Below, one piece after another: positions 17,999-28,381 of a DNA stretch of 64,000 nucleotides. The notes beneath the pieces were generated by a model. That model was not told where the DNA came from. It searched no databases and saw only the letters and a list, made by a program, of their open reading frames with translations. Location of the stretch: NCBI GenBank assembly GCA_036504515.1, contig DASXVA010000001.1, forward strand, positions 744,001 to 808,000, written 5' to 3'. The position numbers were made by a program, and so were the translations under genes. Within the stretch, counting starts at the first letter, position 1, and each line of letters opens with the position of its first letter. This stretch comes from AWTP1-18 sp036504515. GTDB taxonomy: Bacteria > Pseudomonadota > Gammaproteobacteria > Burkholderiales > Rhodocyclaceae.

Positions 17999-18646
17999 TC
18001 ATTCCGGTTTGGTTTTCGGCTTTGCGATCAGCGTTTCAAGAATGTACTCCGTGACACTGCGCAAAGCGGGAAGGTAGGCCTTGATGTCCAGGTCGGGATT
18101 GCGGATAAGACGGATCGTGAGTCCTTCGAACAGCGCGGCCATCAGGCTGATGGGCCCGTCCAGTTCGCTGTCCGTGCATTCTTGGCCGCGGAATTGCAAA
18201 CCATCGCGGAAGAGTTTCCGCATGTGGTCCATGGCCGCCTGATCGGCCTTGTGGATGATGGCCGCGACATGGGGATTGCGGGCCGCTTCGGCAACGATCT
18301 CCAGCATCAAGGGGGCGTTCTTGTCGTTGGTCACATCGTCTGCGCAGTGATCCACATCATCCACCATGGCCCTCAGTACGTCACCACCGGCACCGTTCTT
18401 GCGGATTCGTTCAGTGATTGTCAAAAGGTTCATTAAATCCCTTTCGACGATGGCGGCGATGATGGCTTCCTTGTTTTCAAAATAATGATAAATGTGGCCG
18501 ACGCTCATCCCCGCGGTTTTGGAGATTTGTGCCATGCTGGCCCCGTGAAATCCGTTACGGCGGAAACACTCGGTGGCAGCTTCCAGCACTTGGGCTTTTC
18601 GCGCTTCGGCTCTGGGTTGTTCCTGAGGAAGGGGTTGGGTGCTCAT
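17999..18646 (-). CDS. TetR/AcrR-family repressor of the adjacent RND pump
   Basis: A 215-residue TetR-type regulator. The DNA-binding domain covers about 15-62 (VLEAATECFRRNGFHGASMAQISKTAGMSVGHIYHYFENKE-type helix-turn-helix, recognition helix around SVGHIYHYF). The rest is the variable ligand-binding helical domain. It is transcribed away from the RND pump genes with a 200-base gap holding dyad elements, the classic layout for an autoregulated local efflux repressor. The inducer is unknown. Confidence 0.92.
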   Translation of the reverse strand: MSTQPLPQEQPRAEARKAQVLEAATECFRRNGFHGASMAQISKTAGMSVGHIYHYFENKEAIIAAIVERDLMNLLTITERIRKNGAGGDVLRAMVDDVDHCADDVTNDKNAPLMLEIVAEAARNPHVAAIIHKADQAAMDHMRKLFRDGLQFRGQECTDSELDGPISLMAALFEGLTIRLIRNPDLDIKAYLPALRSVTEYILETLIAKPKTKPE

Positions 18647-18731
18647 TCCGGCTTGCTCCTGATTACTTTTCGTTACGCTTTGGGCTCACTCTTCATCGAA
18701 GAAGAGGTGGAAGGCTTTGCACATTGCCATT

Positions 18732-18776
18732 ATTCTAATATAGAATGAACGCTCGAACTAGAGTGAACATTCATTC
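18732..18776. promoter_or_regulatory. Candidate TetR operator region
   Basis: Two overlapping dyads lie in the tetR/pump gap: ATTCTA-ATA-TAGAAT (18732-18746) and GAATGAA (18743-18749) with TTCATTC (18770-18776). GAAC also recurs at 18747, 18755 and 18765, giving a direct repeat of GARTGAAC with 18-base spacing. Their position about 70-115 bases before the adaptor ATG suits repression of both directions. Assignment to this TetR is inference. Confidence 0.5.
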
Positions 18777-18846
18777 TTTGCGCCAACATAGTATTCAAGT
18801 TAAGAAGGGGATCGCAAAGCGGTCCTTCAACAGAGAGAGGTTCGAT

Positions 18847-20037
18847 ATGCAGGTCAAGAGAACAAAGGAACTGGGGTTCGTACTGGCAATGAGCAGCGCG
18901 GTTCTTTTGGCCGCTTGCGGTCAATCTGGGCAACCGGGCGGGCATGCGGCGGGACCGGCAGAGGTTGGCGTCTTTCAGGTCCAGGCCCAGAAGCTGGCCT
19001 TGACCACGGAACTCCCCGGTCGCACGTCACCCTTCCTGGTCTCGGAAGTGAGACCCCAGGTGGGCGGGATCATTCAAAAGCGACAATTCGTGGAAGGTTC
19101 CGACGTCAAGGCGGGCCAGGCGCTCTATCAGATCGATCCGGCTACCTATCAGGCCGCCTACGACAGCGCCAAGGCAAGCTTGGCAAAAGCCGCCGCGAAC
19201 GTGACGGCTGCCAGTAACAAGGCGACCCGCTACGATGATCTGGTGGCCATCAAAGCGGTGAGCCAGCAGGATTACGATGATGCCCAGGCAGCACTAAAGC
19301 AAGCCATCGCGGATGTGGATGGCGCTAAGGCCGCCGTTGAAACGGCGCGCATCAATTTGGCTTACACGCGAGTTGCTGCACCGATTTCCGGCCGAATCGG
19401 AAAGTCTGCCTTTACACCGGGGGCGCTGGTGACAGCCAGTCAGCAAACGGCGCTGACGACAGTGCAGCAACTTGATCCCATCTATGTGGACGTCACCCAG
19501 TCCAGCGCTGAACTGTTGCGTCTCAAGCGCGACTGGGCCAGTGGCAAGTTGAAGCAAGTCGGCAACAATCAGGCGGCGGTCAAGCTGGTACTGGAAGACG
19601 GTAGCGACTATGCCTTACCGGGAAAACTGCAGTTCTCGGATGTCACGGTGGACCAAGGCACCGGCACCATTACACTGCGGGCGGTATTCCCCAATCCCAA
19701 GGGCGACCTGTTGCCGGGCATGTATGTCCGGGCCGTGCTGGAAGAGGGCGAAGCTGAAGCAGCAATCTTGGTTCCCCAGCAGGGCGTCAGCCGTGACAAC
19801 AAGGGCAATCCCACGGCCATGGTGGTGAATGCCGAGGGCAAGGTTGAGCTGCGGGTGCTGAAGACAGACAGGAGTCTGGGCGACAAGTGGCTGGTGAGCG
19901 AGGGGCTTAAGCCCGGGGATCAGTTGATCGTTGAAGGTTTGCAGAAGATCCAGCCGGGAATGCCTGTGAAGGTGGTTCCCACGGACAAACCAGCCGCAGC
20001 AGCAGTGGCAGCCCCCAGTCCTGCAGCGAAGAAATAA
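18847..20037 (+). CDS. RND efflux periplasmic adaptor (MexA/AcrA type)
   Basis: Periplasmic membrane-fusion lipoprotein of 396 residues bridging the RND pump and outer-membrane channel. The signal peptide ends in a lipobox LLAAC (about residue 24). The lipoyl half-motifs (LPGRTSPFLVSEVRPQVGG and LAYTRVAAPISGRIG) flank a helical hairpin, followed by a beta-barrel region. The ATG at 18847 follows AGAGAGG; a frame start at 18745 would add 34 residues without a signal. It heads the adaptor-pump-OMF operon. Confidence 0.95.
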   Translation: MQVKRTKELGFVLAMSSAVLLAACGQSGQPGGHAAGPAEVGVFQVQAQKLALTTELPGRTSPFLVSEVRPQVGGIIQKRQFVEGSDVKAGQALYQIDPATYQAAYDSAKASLAKAAANVTAASNKATRYDDLVAIKAVSQQDYDDAQAALKQAIADVDGAKAAVETARINLAYTRVAAPISGRIGKSAFTPGALVTASQQTALTTVQQLDPIYVDVTQSSAELLRLKRDWASGKLKQVGNNQAAVKLVLEDGSDYALPGKLQFSDVTVDQGTGTITLRAVFPNPKGDLLPGMYVRAVLEEGEAEAAILVPQQGVSRDNKGNPTAMVVNAEGKVELRVLKTDRSLGDKWLVSEGLKPGDQLIVEGLQKIQPGMPVKVVPTDKPAAAAVAAPSPAAKK

Positions 20038-20046
20038 GGGGTCGTC

Positions 20047-23000
20047 ATGTCACGCTTCTTTATTGATCGGCCCATCTTCGCCTGGGTTATCGCCATCGTC
20101 ATCATGTTGGCGGGTCTGCTGGCAATTCGCACCTTGCCCATTTCGCAATACCCACCCATTGCACCTCCGGCTGTCTCCATTAGTGCAACCTACCCCGGTG
20201 CTTCCGCCAAGACGGTGGAGGACAGCGTTACCCAGGTGATCGAGCAGAAGATGAAAGGCATCGATCACCTGACCTACATGTCTTCCAGCAGCGATTCCTC
20301 CGGTAGCGTCAGCATCAACCTGACTTTCGATGCAGGCACTGATCCCGATATTGCCCAAGTTCAGGTCCAGAACAAACTGGCCCTGGCGACGCCGCTGCTG
20401 CCCCAGGAAGTACAGAAGCAAGGGGTGCAAGTGGCGAAGTCTTCCACCAACTTCCTGCTGGTCATGGGCTTTGTTTCTGAAGATGGCAGCATGACCGATA
20501 TCGACCTTGGCGACTATGTGGCGGCCAATGTTCAGGACATCGTGGCCCGGGTCAATGGCGTCGGCGAGACGCAGTTGTTCGGCAGCAAGTACGCCATGCG
20601 CATCTGGCTCGATCCGGCCAAGTTGCAAAAGTACAAGCTGACCCCAGCGGAAATCAGTGCGGCCATCGTCGCCCAGAATGCCCAGGTCACGGCAGGTCAA
20701 TTGGGGGGAATGCCATCCATCAAAGGGCAGCAACTGAATGCCACGATTACGGCACAAAGCCGCTTGCAGACGCCGGAACAGTTTGGCGCCATCCTCCTGA
20801 AAGTGGGTACCGATGGATCAACGGTTCGCCTGCGGGATGTGGCCCGGATAGAGTTGGGCGGCGAAACCTACGATGTGGTGGCCCGTTACAACGGCAAGCC
20901 GGCGACCGGTTTAGCCATCAAATTGGCCACCGGTGCCAATGCTCTGCAAACGGCCACAGCGGTGAAGGCCAAGGTGCACGAACTGGAGAAGTTCTTTCCT
21001 CGAGGCATGAAGGCCGTGGTGCCATACGACACCACACCCTTTGTCGAGATATCCATTGAGGAAGTAGTGAAGACGTTGGTGGAAGCCATCGTCCTGGTCT
21101 TCTTGGTGATGTACCTGTTCCTGCAAAACTTCCGCGCCACCCTGATCCCGACCATCGCTGTTCCGGTGGTGTTGCTGGGGACCTTTGGCGTGCTGTCCGC
21201 GGCGGGATTTTCCATCAATACTTTGACCATGTTCGGCATGGTGCTGGCCATCGGCCTGTTGGTGGACGATGCCATCGTGGTGGTGGAAAACGTCGAACGG
21301 GTGATGAGTGAAGAGGGCTTGTCGCCCAAGGAAGCCACACGGAAGTCCATGAGCCAGATCACCGGTGCCCTGGTTGGCATTGCCCTGGTGCTATCGGCCG
21401 TATTCGTGCCCATGGCCTTTTTCGGCGGCTCCACCGGCGTGATCTACCGTCAGTTCTCCATCACGATCGTGTCGGCCATGGTGCTGTCGGTGATCGTGGC
21501 GTTGATCCTGACTCCGGCCCTGTGCGCGACTTTGCTCAAGCCGGTGGAAAAGGGCCATGTCGCTGGGGAAAACAGCCGGCTGGGAAAATTTTTCCTCTGG
21601 TTCAACCGGGGCTTTGATCGGACCAACAACAAGAGCCAGACCATCGTTGGCCGCATGCTGGAAAGCCCGAAGCGCTACCTGCTCATTTACGGGCTGGTGA
21701 TCGCGCTCATGGGATTTCTTTTCCTGCGCCTGCCAACGGCTTTTCTGCCGGAGGAGGATCAGGGCTTTTTGATGGCGCAGATTACTTTGCCGGCGGGGGC
21801 GACGACGGAACGGACCCTGAAGGTGATTGAACAGGTCGAGCACCATTTCATGGAAGAGCAGAAGGATGCCGTGGAGTCGGTGTTCACCGTTGCGGGTTTC
21901 AGCTTCGGCGGCAGCGGCCAGAATACGGGCCTCGCCTTCGTCAACCTGAAGGACTGGAGTGTGCGCAAGCAACCAAATCTGAAGGTGGCTGCGGTGGCTG
22001 GTCAGGCCATGGGTCGGTTTTCCGGTTTCCGGGATGCTATGGCGTTTGCCTTCGCCCCTCCCGCAGTGGTGGAGCTGGGCAATGCTACCGGCTTCGACTT
22101 CCAGCTCCAGGATCGTGCCGGTCTCGGTCACGAAGCCTTGATGAATGCGCGGAATCAGATGTTGGGCATGGCTGCGAAAAATCCCTTGCTCGTGGCAGTA
22201 CGGCCCAACGGGCAGGAAGATACGCCGGAGTACAAGCTGGATATCGACATGGCCAAAGCGGGCGCCATGGGTTTGTCCCAGGCCGACATCAACAGCGTGC
22301 TGCAAACGGCCTGGGGTAGTGCCTACGTCAATGATTTCATCGACAAGGGCCGGGTCAAGCGGGTCTTCTTGCAGGGGGATGCTCCAGCGCGGATGGACCC
22401 CAAGGATTTCGACAAGTGGTATGTGAAGAGTAGTGCCGGCGACATGGTGCCCTTCTCCTCCTTCGCCACTGCCCACTGGGCCTACGGCTCGCCACGTCTG
22501 GAGCGCTACAACGGGCTGTCATCCGCCGAGCTTCAGGGTCAGGCAGCACCAGGGCGCAGCAGCGGCGAAGCCATGGCTGCCATGGAAGAAATGGCGGCCA
22601 AGCTGCCAGTGGGTATCGGCTATGAATGGACCGGCTTGTCCTATCAGGAACGCATGTCCGGTTCCCAGGCCCCGGCCCTTTATGCCATCTCCTTGCTGGT
22701 GGTCTTCCTTTGTCTTGCTGCCTTGTATGAGAGCTGGTCAATTCCTTTCGCCGTAATGCTGGTGGTACCCCTCGGCATCATCGGAGCACTGCTGGCGGCC
22801 ATGCTGCGGGGCTTGTCCAACGACGTTTACTTCCAGGTCGGCCTGCTGATGACCATCGGCTTGTCGGCGAAGAATGCCATTCTGATTGTTGAATTTGCCA
22901 AGGAGCAAATGGAACACGGCAAGGGGCTGGTCGAGGCGAGTATTGAGGCGGTGCGTTTGCGCCTGCGCCCCATCCTCATGACCTCCCTGGCCTTCATTCT

Positions 23001-23193
23001 TGGTGTGCTGCCCCTGGCCATTTCCAGCGGTGCCGGTTCCGGAGCGCAAAACGCCATCGGCACCGGCGTGATCGGCGGCATGTTTACTGCAACGGTATTG
23101 GCCGTATTGTTCGTCCCGGTTTTCTTTGTCATGGTGCGGCGCGTATTCAAGAGCAAGGTGCCGGCAGACAACGCTGCGGAGGAGACTCACTAA
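20047..23193 (+). CDS. RND multidrug efflux pump, inner-membrane subunit (MexB/AcrB type)
   Basis: HAE1-family proton-driven drug exporter, 1048 residues, the expected length. It begins MSRFFIDRPIFAWVIAIVIML, with 12 membrane helices in two halves and two large periplasmic loops. The proton-relay aspartates lie in LAIGLLVDDAIVVVENVER, and GLSAKNAILIVEFA marks the second half. It starts 9 bases after the adaptor. Substrates are likely hydrophobic drugs, dyes or solvents; specificity cannot be read from sequence. Confidence 0.97.
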   Translation: MSRFFIDRPIFAWVIAIVIMLAGLLAIRTLPISQYPPIAPPAVSISATYPGASAKTVEDSVTQVIEQKMKGIDHLTYMSSSSDSSGSVSINLTFDAGTDPDIAQVQVQNKLALATPLLPQEVQKQGVQVAKSSTNFLLVMGFVSEDGSMTDIDLGDYVAANVQDIVARVNGVGETQLFGSKYAMRIWLDPAKLQKYKLTPAEISAAIVAQNAQVTAGQLGGMPSIKGQQLNATITAQSRLQTPEQFGAILLKVGTDGSTVRLRDVARIELGGETYDVVARYNGKPATGLAIKLATGANALQTATAVKAKVHELEKFFPRGMKAVVPYDTTPFVEISIEEVVKTLVEAIVLVFLVMYLFLQNFRATLIPTIAVPVVLLGTFGVLSAAGFSINTLTMFGMVLAIGLLVDDAIVVVENVERVMSEEGLSPKEATRKSMSQITGALVGIALVLSAVFVPMAFFGGSTGVIYRQFSITIVSAMVLSVIVALILTPALCATLLKPVEKGHVAGENSRLGKFFLWFNRGFDRTNNKSQTIVGRMLESPKRYLLIYGLVIALMGFLFLRLPTAFLPEEDQGFLMAQITLPAGATTERTLKVIEQVEHHFMEEQKDAVESVFTVAGFSFGGSGQNTGLAFVNLKDWSVRKQPNLKVAAVAGQAMGRFSGFRDAMAFAFAPPAVVELGNATGFDFQLQDRAGLGHEALMNARNQMLGMAAKNPLLVAVRPNGQEDTPEYKLDIDMAKAGAMGLSQADINSVLQTAWGSAYVNDFIDKGRVKRVFLQGDAPARMDPKDFDKWYVKSSAGDMVPFSSFATAHWAYGSPRLERYNGLSSAELQGQAAPGRSSGEAMAAMEEMAAKLPVGIGYEWTGLSYQERMSGSQAPALYAISLLVVFLCLAALYESWSIPFAVMLVVPLGIIGALLAAMLRGLSNDVYFQVGLLMTIGLSAKNAILIVEFAKEQMEHGKGLVEASIEAVRLRLRPILMTSLAFILGVLPLAISSGAGSGAQNAIGTGVIGGMFTATVLAVLFVPVFFVMVRRVFKSKVPADNAAEETH

Positions 23194-23194
23194 T

Positions 23195-24604
23195 ATGAAT
23201 AGAACTATTCTTGCCGTCGCGCTAAGCGCTGCATTGCTGGCCGGTTGCGGCACCCTTGCGCCGGACTACGCGACACCGGCAGCACCGATTCCCGATAAAT
23301 GGCCCAAGGGGGCTGTCTACGAAAAGGGCAGTGCCGAAGTGGGCAAGTCGGCGGTTGATCTGAGTTGGGACATGTTCTTCACCGATCCGCAATTGCGCCG
23401 ACTGATCGCTCTGGCTCTGGAAAATAATCGCGATCTGCGAGTCGCCAGCCTCAATATCGAAAAGGCACGGGCCCAATACCAGATCCAGCGGGCGGATCTG
23501 TTCCCGAGTATCAATGCGTCGGTAAGCGGCACCAATCAGAAAATCCCGGCCAGCCTGTCCACCACCGGCCAAGCCATGGTGAGCCACCAATACAGCGCCG
23601 GGCTGGGATTCGCCGCCTACGAACTGGATTTCTTCGGCCGCATTCGCAGCCTCAAGGACCAGGCCCTTTACCAGTTCCTGTCCACCGAGGAAGCACGGCG
23701 TAGCGCCCAGATCAGTTTGGTGGCTGAGGTGGCCAGTGCTTATCTGACATTGCTGGCCGATACCGAGCGGCGTGCTATTGCCGAGGAAACCTTCAATAGC
23801 CAGCAGACTTCCTACGAGATGACAAAGCGCCGTTACGCCCTGGGCAGCGCTTCGGAACTGGACCTGCGTCAAGCCCAGACCACGGTGGATTCTGCCCGGG
23901 GTGATGTTGCCCGTTACACGGGGCAGGAAGCCCAGGACCGGAATGCGCTGGCACTGCTCATCGGCGGTCCCCTGCCGGAAGAGACGGAACAGGTCACCAG
24001 CCTCGACAGGGTTTCGGTATTGCCTGATTTACCCGACGGCGTGCCTTCGTCCTGGTTGCAGCGGCGTCCTGACATTCTCCAGGCCGAACGTCAGTTGCAA
24101 GCGGCCAATGCCAGTATCGGTGCAGCACGGGCCGCCTTTTTCCCGAGCATCACCTTGACCGGCAGCGGTGGTTCGGCAAGCAACCAACTGTCGGATTTAT
24201 TCAAGAGTGGCAGCGGAAGCTGGAGCTTTTCACCCCAGATCAGCCTGCCGATCTTCAATGCCGGGCGCAATCAGGCGAATCTGAAGGTGGCCGAAGTCGA
24301 GAAAGACATCAGCGTTGCCCAGTACGAGAAGGCCGTCCAGACTGCCTTCCGCGAAGCGGCCGATGCCCTGGCCCAGCATGGCACCCTGGGCGAACAATTG
24401 AATGCCCAGCGGTCCTTGGTGGAAGCGACGGAGGTCGGCTATCGCCTGTCCCGGATTCGTTTCAACAAAGGGGTGGATAGCTATCTCGTCGTGCTGGATT
24501 CACAACGGGCCTACTACGCCGCCCAGCAGAACCTGATTACCATCCGCTTGGCGGAGCTTTCCAATCAGGTGACGCTCTACAAGGTATTGGGTGGAGGAGC
24601 TTAG
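23195..24604 (+). CDS. Outer-membrane efflux channel (OprM/NodT family lipoprotein)
   Basis: TolC-like outer-membrane factor of 469 residues, last gene of the RND operon. It has a lipoprotein signal with lipobox LLAGC (cysteine about residue 17) and the doubled helical-barrel repeats of the OprM/NodT group (for example RRPDILQAERQLQAANASIGAARAAFFPSI-type segment in the second half). The ATG at 23195 directly follows the pump stop; upstream frame extensions overlap the pump gene and lack a signal peptide. A strong terminator follows. Confidence 0.95.
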   Translation: MNRTILAVALSAALLAGCGTLAPDYATPAAPIPDKWPKGAVYEKGSAEVGKSAVDLSWDMFFTDPQLRRLIALALENNRDLRVASLNIEKARAQYQIQRADLFPSINASVSGTNQKIPASLSTTGQAMVSHQYSAGLGFAAYELDFFGRIRSLKDQALYQFLSTEEARRSAQISLVAEVASAYLTLLADTERRAIAEETFNSQQTSYEMTKRRYALGSASELDLRQAQTTVDSARGDVARYTGQEAQDRNALALLIGGPLPEETEQVTSLDRVSVLPDLPDGVPSSWLQRRPDILQAERQLQAANASIGAARAAFFPSITLTGSGGSASNQLSDLFKSGSGSWSFSPQISLPIFNAGRNQANLKVAEVEKDISVAQYEKAVQTAFREAADALAQHGTLGEQLNAQRSLVEATEVGYRLSRIRFNKGVDSYLVVLDSQRAYYAAQQNLITIRLAELSNQVTLYKVLGGGA

Positions 24605-24674
24605 TTGCCGAGGCAGGAGGAGGATATCCATAAAGGTAGATAGCGTCTGGAACAGTAGAGACGTTTGCCAAAAG

Positions 24675-24712
24675 AAAATCCCCGTAGTGCATCCGTGCTA
24701 CGGGGATTTTTT
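24675..24712. terminator. Bidirectional Rho-independent terminator
   Basis: AAAATCCCCGTAG (24675-24687) pairs perfectly with CTACGGGGATTTT (24698-24710), then continues into TTTTTT. The A-tract on the left and T-tract on the right let it end both the RND operon (plus) and ychF (minus), which converge here. Confidence 0.92.
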
Positions 24713-24730
24713 ATGGATGGCTGCGGTCGC

Positions 24731-25822
<1,092 letters not shown>

Positions 25823-25924
25823 GATTTCTCCATCAGCCTGTCGCAGCAGGCAATCAAAATATTCGAGTGCAACGAGCCAATTCCGTCACCCCTTTCCATG
25901 GGAAAGGGGCGGGGGGCATGGCCG

Positions 25925-26533
25925 TTACTTGCTTGGCGAAGCTTCCTTCGGAGAAGGAGGCTTCGTATTTATCTTGCGCGTGGCTGCTTCCATATCGCCC
26001 CGGGCGATTTCCGGCCAGGCCAGCAAGGCCCGGTCGATGGCCGCGTCAATGTCCGCCTGTTCTTCCTTGCGCGGGGGCTTGAGTACATAGTTGACCACTT
26101 CATTGCGGTCGCCGGGGTGGCCGATGCCGAGGCGGAGCCGCCAGAAATCCTGGGTGCCCAGTTTGGCGGTGATGTCCTTGAGGCCGTTATGGCCGCCGAG
26201 ACCCCCGCCGAACTTGAGTCGCATCTGCCCCGGTGGCAGGTCCAGTTCGTCATGGATGACGAGTATTTCAGCCGGTTCGATGCGATAAAAATGGGTGAGG
26301 GCCTGCACAGCCTGGCCGGAGCGGTTCATGAAGGTGGTGGGCATTAGCAGCCAGACACCATCAGTCCGTGCATTGGCAGCCCAACCGTGGAAACGGGTTT
26401 CCTTGCTGAAGGAGGTGCCCAGGTCCCGGGCCAGACGCTCACAAAACCAAAACCCGGCGTTGTGCCGGGTTTCGGTGTATTCGGCCCCGGGGTTGCCGAG
26501 GCCGACGATCAGACGAATGTTCGCCTGGGTCAC
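25925..26533 (-). CDS. pth: Peptidyl-tRNA hydrolase
   Basis: A 202-residue hydrolase that frees tRNA from stalled peptidyl-tRNA. Catalytic His24 lies in ETRHNAGFW, preceded by LIVGLGNPG; the DELDLPPGQMRLK and GGLGGHNGLKD segments are family blocks. It lies 8 bases after rplY in the transcribed direction. The C-terminal 15 residues are Pro/Ser/Lys-rich and nonconserved. Confidence 0.97.
   Translation of the reverse strand: MTQANIRLIVGLGNPGAEYTETRHNAGFWFCERLARDLGTSFSKETRFHGWAANARTDGVWLLMPTTFMNRSGQAVQALTHFYRIEPAEILVIHDELDLPPGQMRLKFGGGLGGHNGLKDITAKLGTQDFWRLRLGIGHPGDRNEVVNYVLKPPRKEEQADIDAAIDRALLAWPEIARGDMEAATRKINTKPPSPKEASPSK
26450..26472 (-). terminator. Terminator-like hairpin inside the pth coding region
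   Basis: On the minus strand AAACCCGGC, a five-base loop and GCCGGGTTT form a 9-bp stem followed by a T-rich stretch, about 65 bases into pth. It overlaps the codons for the conserved TRHNAGF motif, so it may be a codon accident or a partial attenuator between rplY and pth. Confidence 0.3.
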
Positions 26534-26541
26534 GTCACTGC

Positions 26542-27144
26542 TTAGGCAGCGGGTGCAGCGGCTTCTTCTTCAGCCTTGCCGCCCTTGACGGTGATGGTGA
26601 CGACAACGGGGTCGCCTTCGCCGTGGTGGGCTACTTCAACACCCTTGGGCAGAGCCAGTTGGGAAACGTGGATGGAATGACCAGCAGCCAGATCCTTAAG
26701 GTCCACTTCGATGAAAGCGGGCAGGTCGTTGGGCAGGCACTTCACGTCCACTTCGGTGATGACGTGGGAGATCAGGCCGCCTTGAGTCTTGACGCCGGGA
26801 GCCTGGTCTTCATTGACGAAGTGCAGGGGCACCTTTTGGTGGATGGCCTTGGTGACATCAACGCGCTGGAAGTCCACGTGCAGGATCAGTTGCTTGTAGG
26901 CGTGACGTTGTACGTCGCGCAGCAGTACGGCTTCCTTGGTACCGGCCACATTCAGGCTCAGGACGGAAGAGTAGAAGGCTTCTTTGCGCAGGGCCTGGAA
27001 GATTTCGTTGTGGTCGAATTCGATGGACTGGGGTTGAGCAGTACCGCCGTAAACGATGCCGGGAACACGGCCAGCGTGACGCAGGCGGCGGCTCGCACTC
27101 GTGCCCTGCAGTTCGCGCTTGATAGCGTTGATTTCGATTGTCAT
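26542..27144 (-). CDS. rplY: Ribosomal protein bL25, long (CTC-like) form
   Basis: The 5S-rRNA-binding ribosomal protein bL25 in its two-domain CTC/TL5 form (200 residues versus about 94 in E. coli). The N-terminal domain shows SRRLRHAGRVPGIVYGG; the C-terminal beta domain ends in an acidic Ala/Glu tail. I start at ATG 27144 (MTIEINA), which follows a GGAGTC site; an upstream ATG at 27168 adds eight residues. It is followed at once by pth, both translation factors. prs lies upstream. Confidence 0.95.
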   Translation of the reverse strand: MTIEINAIKRELQGTSASRRLRHAGRVPGIVYGGTAQPQSIEFDHNEIFQALRKEAFYSSVLSLNVAGTKEAVLLRDVQRHAYKQLILHVDFQRVDVTKAIHQKVPLHFVNEDQAPGVKTQGGLISHVITEVDVKCLPNDLPAFIEVDLKDLAAGHSIHVSQLALPKGVEVAHHGEGDPVVVTITVKGGKAEEEAAAPAA

Positions 27145-27226
27145 GATGACTCCAAATTTAAAACCCATCCGCGACCAGACGGGTTTGTTGATAAACCCGA
27201 AGCCCTGGCGGGCTGCGGGCAGAAAC

Positions 27227-28177
27227 TTAATCCATGAACAGCGAGGAGACCGATTCGTCGTTGCTGATGCGGCGGATGGTGTCGGCCATCAGGCCGGCAA
27301 TGCTGGCAACGCGAATGCGGGAACACTTCTGGGCCTCTTCGGAAAGAGGAATGGTGTCCGTCACCACCACTTCGTCCAGGTCGGATTCGGCGATACGGGC
27401 CACAGCCGTGCCGGACAGGACCGGATGGGTGGCGTAGGCCAGGACGCGCTTGGCGCCGTGCTGCTTGAGGGCCTGGGCGGCCTTGCACAGGGTACCAGCG
27501 GTATCGACGATGTCGTCCATGATCACGCAGGTACGGCCGCGCACGTCGCCGATGATGTTCATCACTTCGGAAACGTTGGCCTTGGGGCGACGTTTGTCGA
27601 TGATGGCCAGATCGGTTTCCATCTGTTTGGCAAAGGCCCGGGCACGAACCACGCCGCCCACGTCGGGGGACACCACCATCAGGTCGCCGTAATTCTGGGC
27701 GCTCAGGTCGTCGAGCAGCACCGGGGCGGCGTAGATGTTGTCAACCGGGATATCGAAGAAGCCCTGAATCTGGTCAGCGTGGAGATCCACCGTGAGCAGG
27801 CGATCCACGTCGGCGGTTTGCAACATGTTGGCCACCACCTTGGCGGTAATCGGCACCCGGGCAGAGCGGGGGCGGCGATCCTGGCGGGCGTAACCGAAGT
27901 AGGGGAGCGCGGCGGTGATGCGACCGGCGGAGGCCCGCTTCAGGGCATCGGCCAGGATAACGATTTCCATCAGGTTGTCGTTGGTCGGCACACAGGTGGG
28001 CTGCAGAATGAAGACGTCGCGACCGCGAACGTGCTCCAGAATTTCCACATTGATTTCGCCGTCGGAGAAGCGGGCGACATTGGCCCGACCGAGGGAAATA
28101 CCTAGTTGCTTGACTACGTCAGACGCCAATTTGGGGTTGGCGTTACCGGTGAAGACCATCAAGCTGTCAAATGACAT
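27227..28177 (-). CDS. prs: Ribose-phosphate pyrophosphokinase
   Basis: Makes PRPP from ribose 5-phosphate and ATP for nucleotide, histidine and NAD synthesis. At 316 residues it matches the usual length. Visible blocks are the FSDGEINVEI region, the YARQDRR loop, and the PRPP-binding CVIMDDIVDTAGT. It sits between tRNA-Gln and rplY on the minus strand, the common betaproteobacterial arrangement. Confidence 0.98.
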   Translation of the reverse strand: MSFDSLMVFTGNANPKLASDVVKQLGISLGRANVARFSDGEINVEILEHVRGRDVFILQPTCVPTNDNLMEIVILADALKRASAGRITAALPYFGYARQDRRPRSARVPITAKVVANMLQTADVDRLLTVDLHADQIQGFFDIPVDNIYAAPVLLDDLSAQNYGDLMVVSPDVGGVVRARAFAKQMETDLAIIDKRRPKANVSEVMNIIGDVRGRTCVIMDDIVDTAGTLCKAAQALKQHGAKRVLAYATHPVLSGTAVARIAESDLDEVVVTDTIPLSEEAQKCSRIRVASIAGLMADTIRRISNDESVSSLFMD

Positions 28178-28238
28178 GGTTGCCTCTGCAAACGAAGCGG
28201 GCAGACCACTGTGTTACAGCGTCTGCCCGACAGATATT

Positions 28239-28315
28239 TGGCAGGGGAGGAAGGATTCGAACCTTCGCATGCTGGAATCAAAATCCAGTGCCTTAACCAG
28301 CTTGGCGACTCCCCT
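28239..28315 (-). tRNA. tRNA-Gln (UUG)
   Basis: The minus strand folds into a full cloverleaf: acceptor AGGGGAG/CTCCCCT, anticodon stem CTGGA/TCCAG with loop TTTTGAT (anticodon TTG), a GGTTCGAAT-type T-loop and an encoded CCA. It lies in the ispE-prs gap, so it is probably co-transcribed with them. Confidence 0.96.
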
Positions 28316-28381
28316 ACTCGACACAAGACAAATTGTCCGGCGCCGAAAGGAGGCGCATTTTCCAAGCTTTTTTACTTTGCG

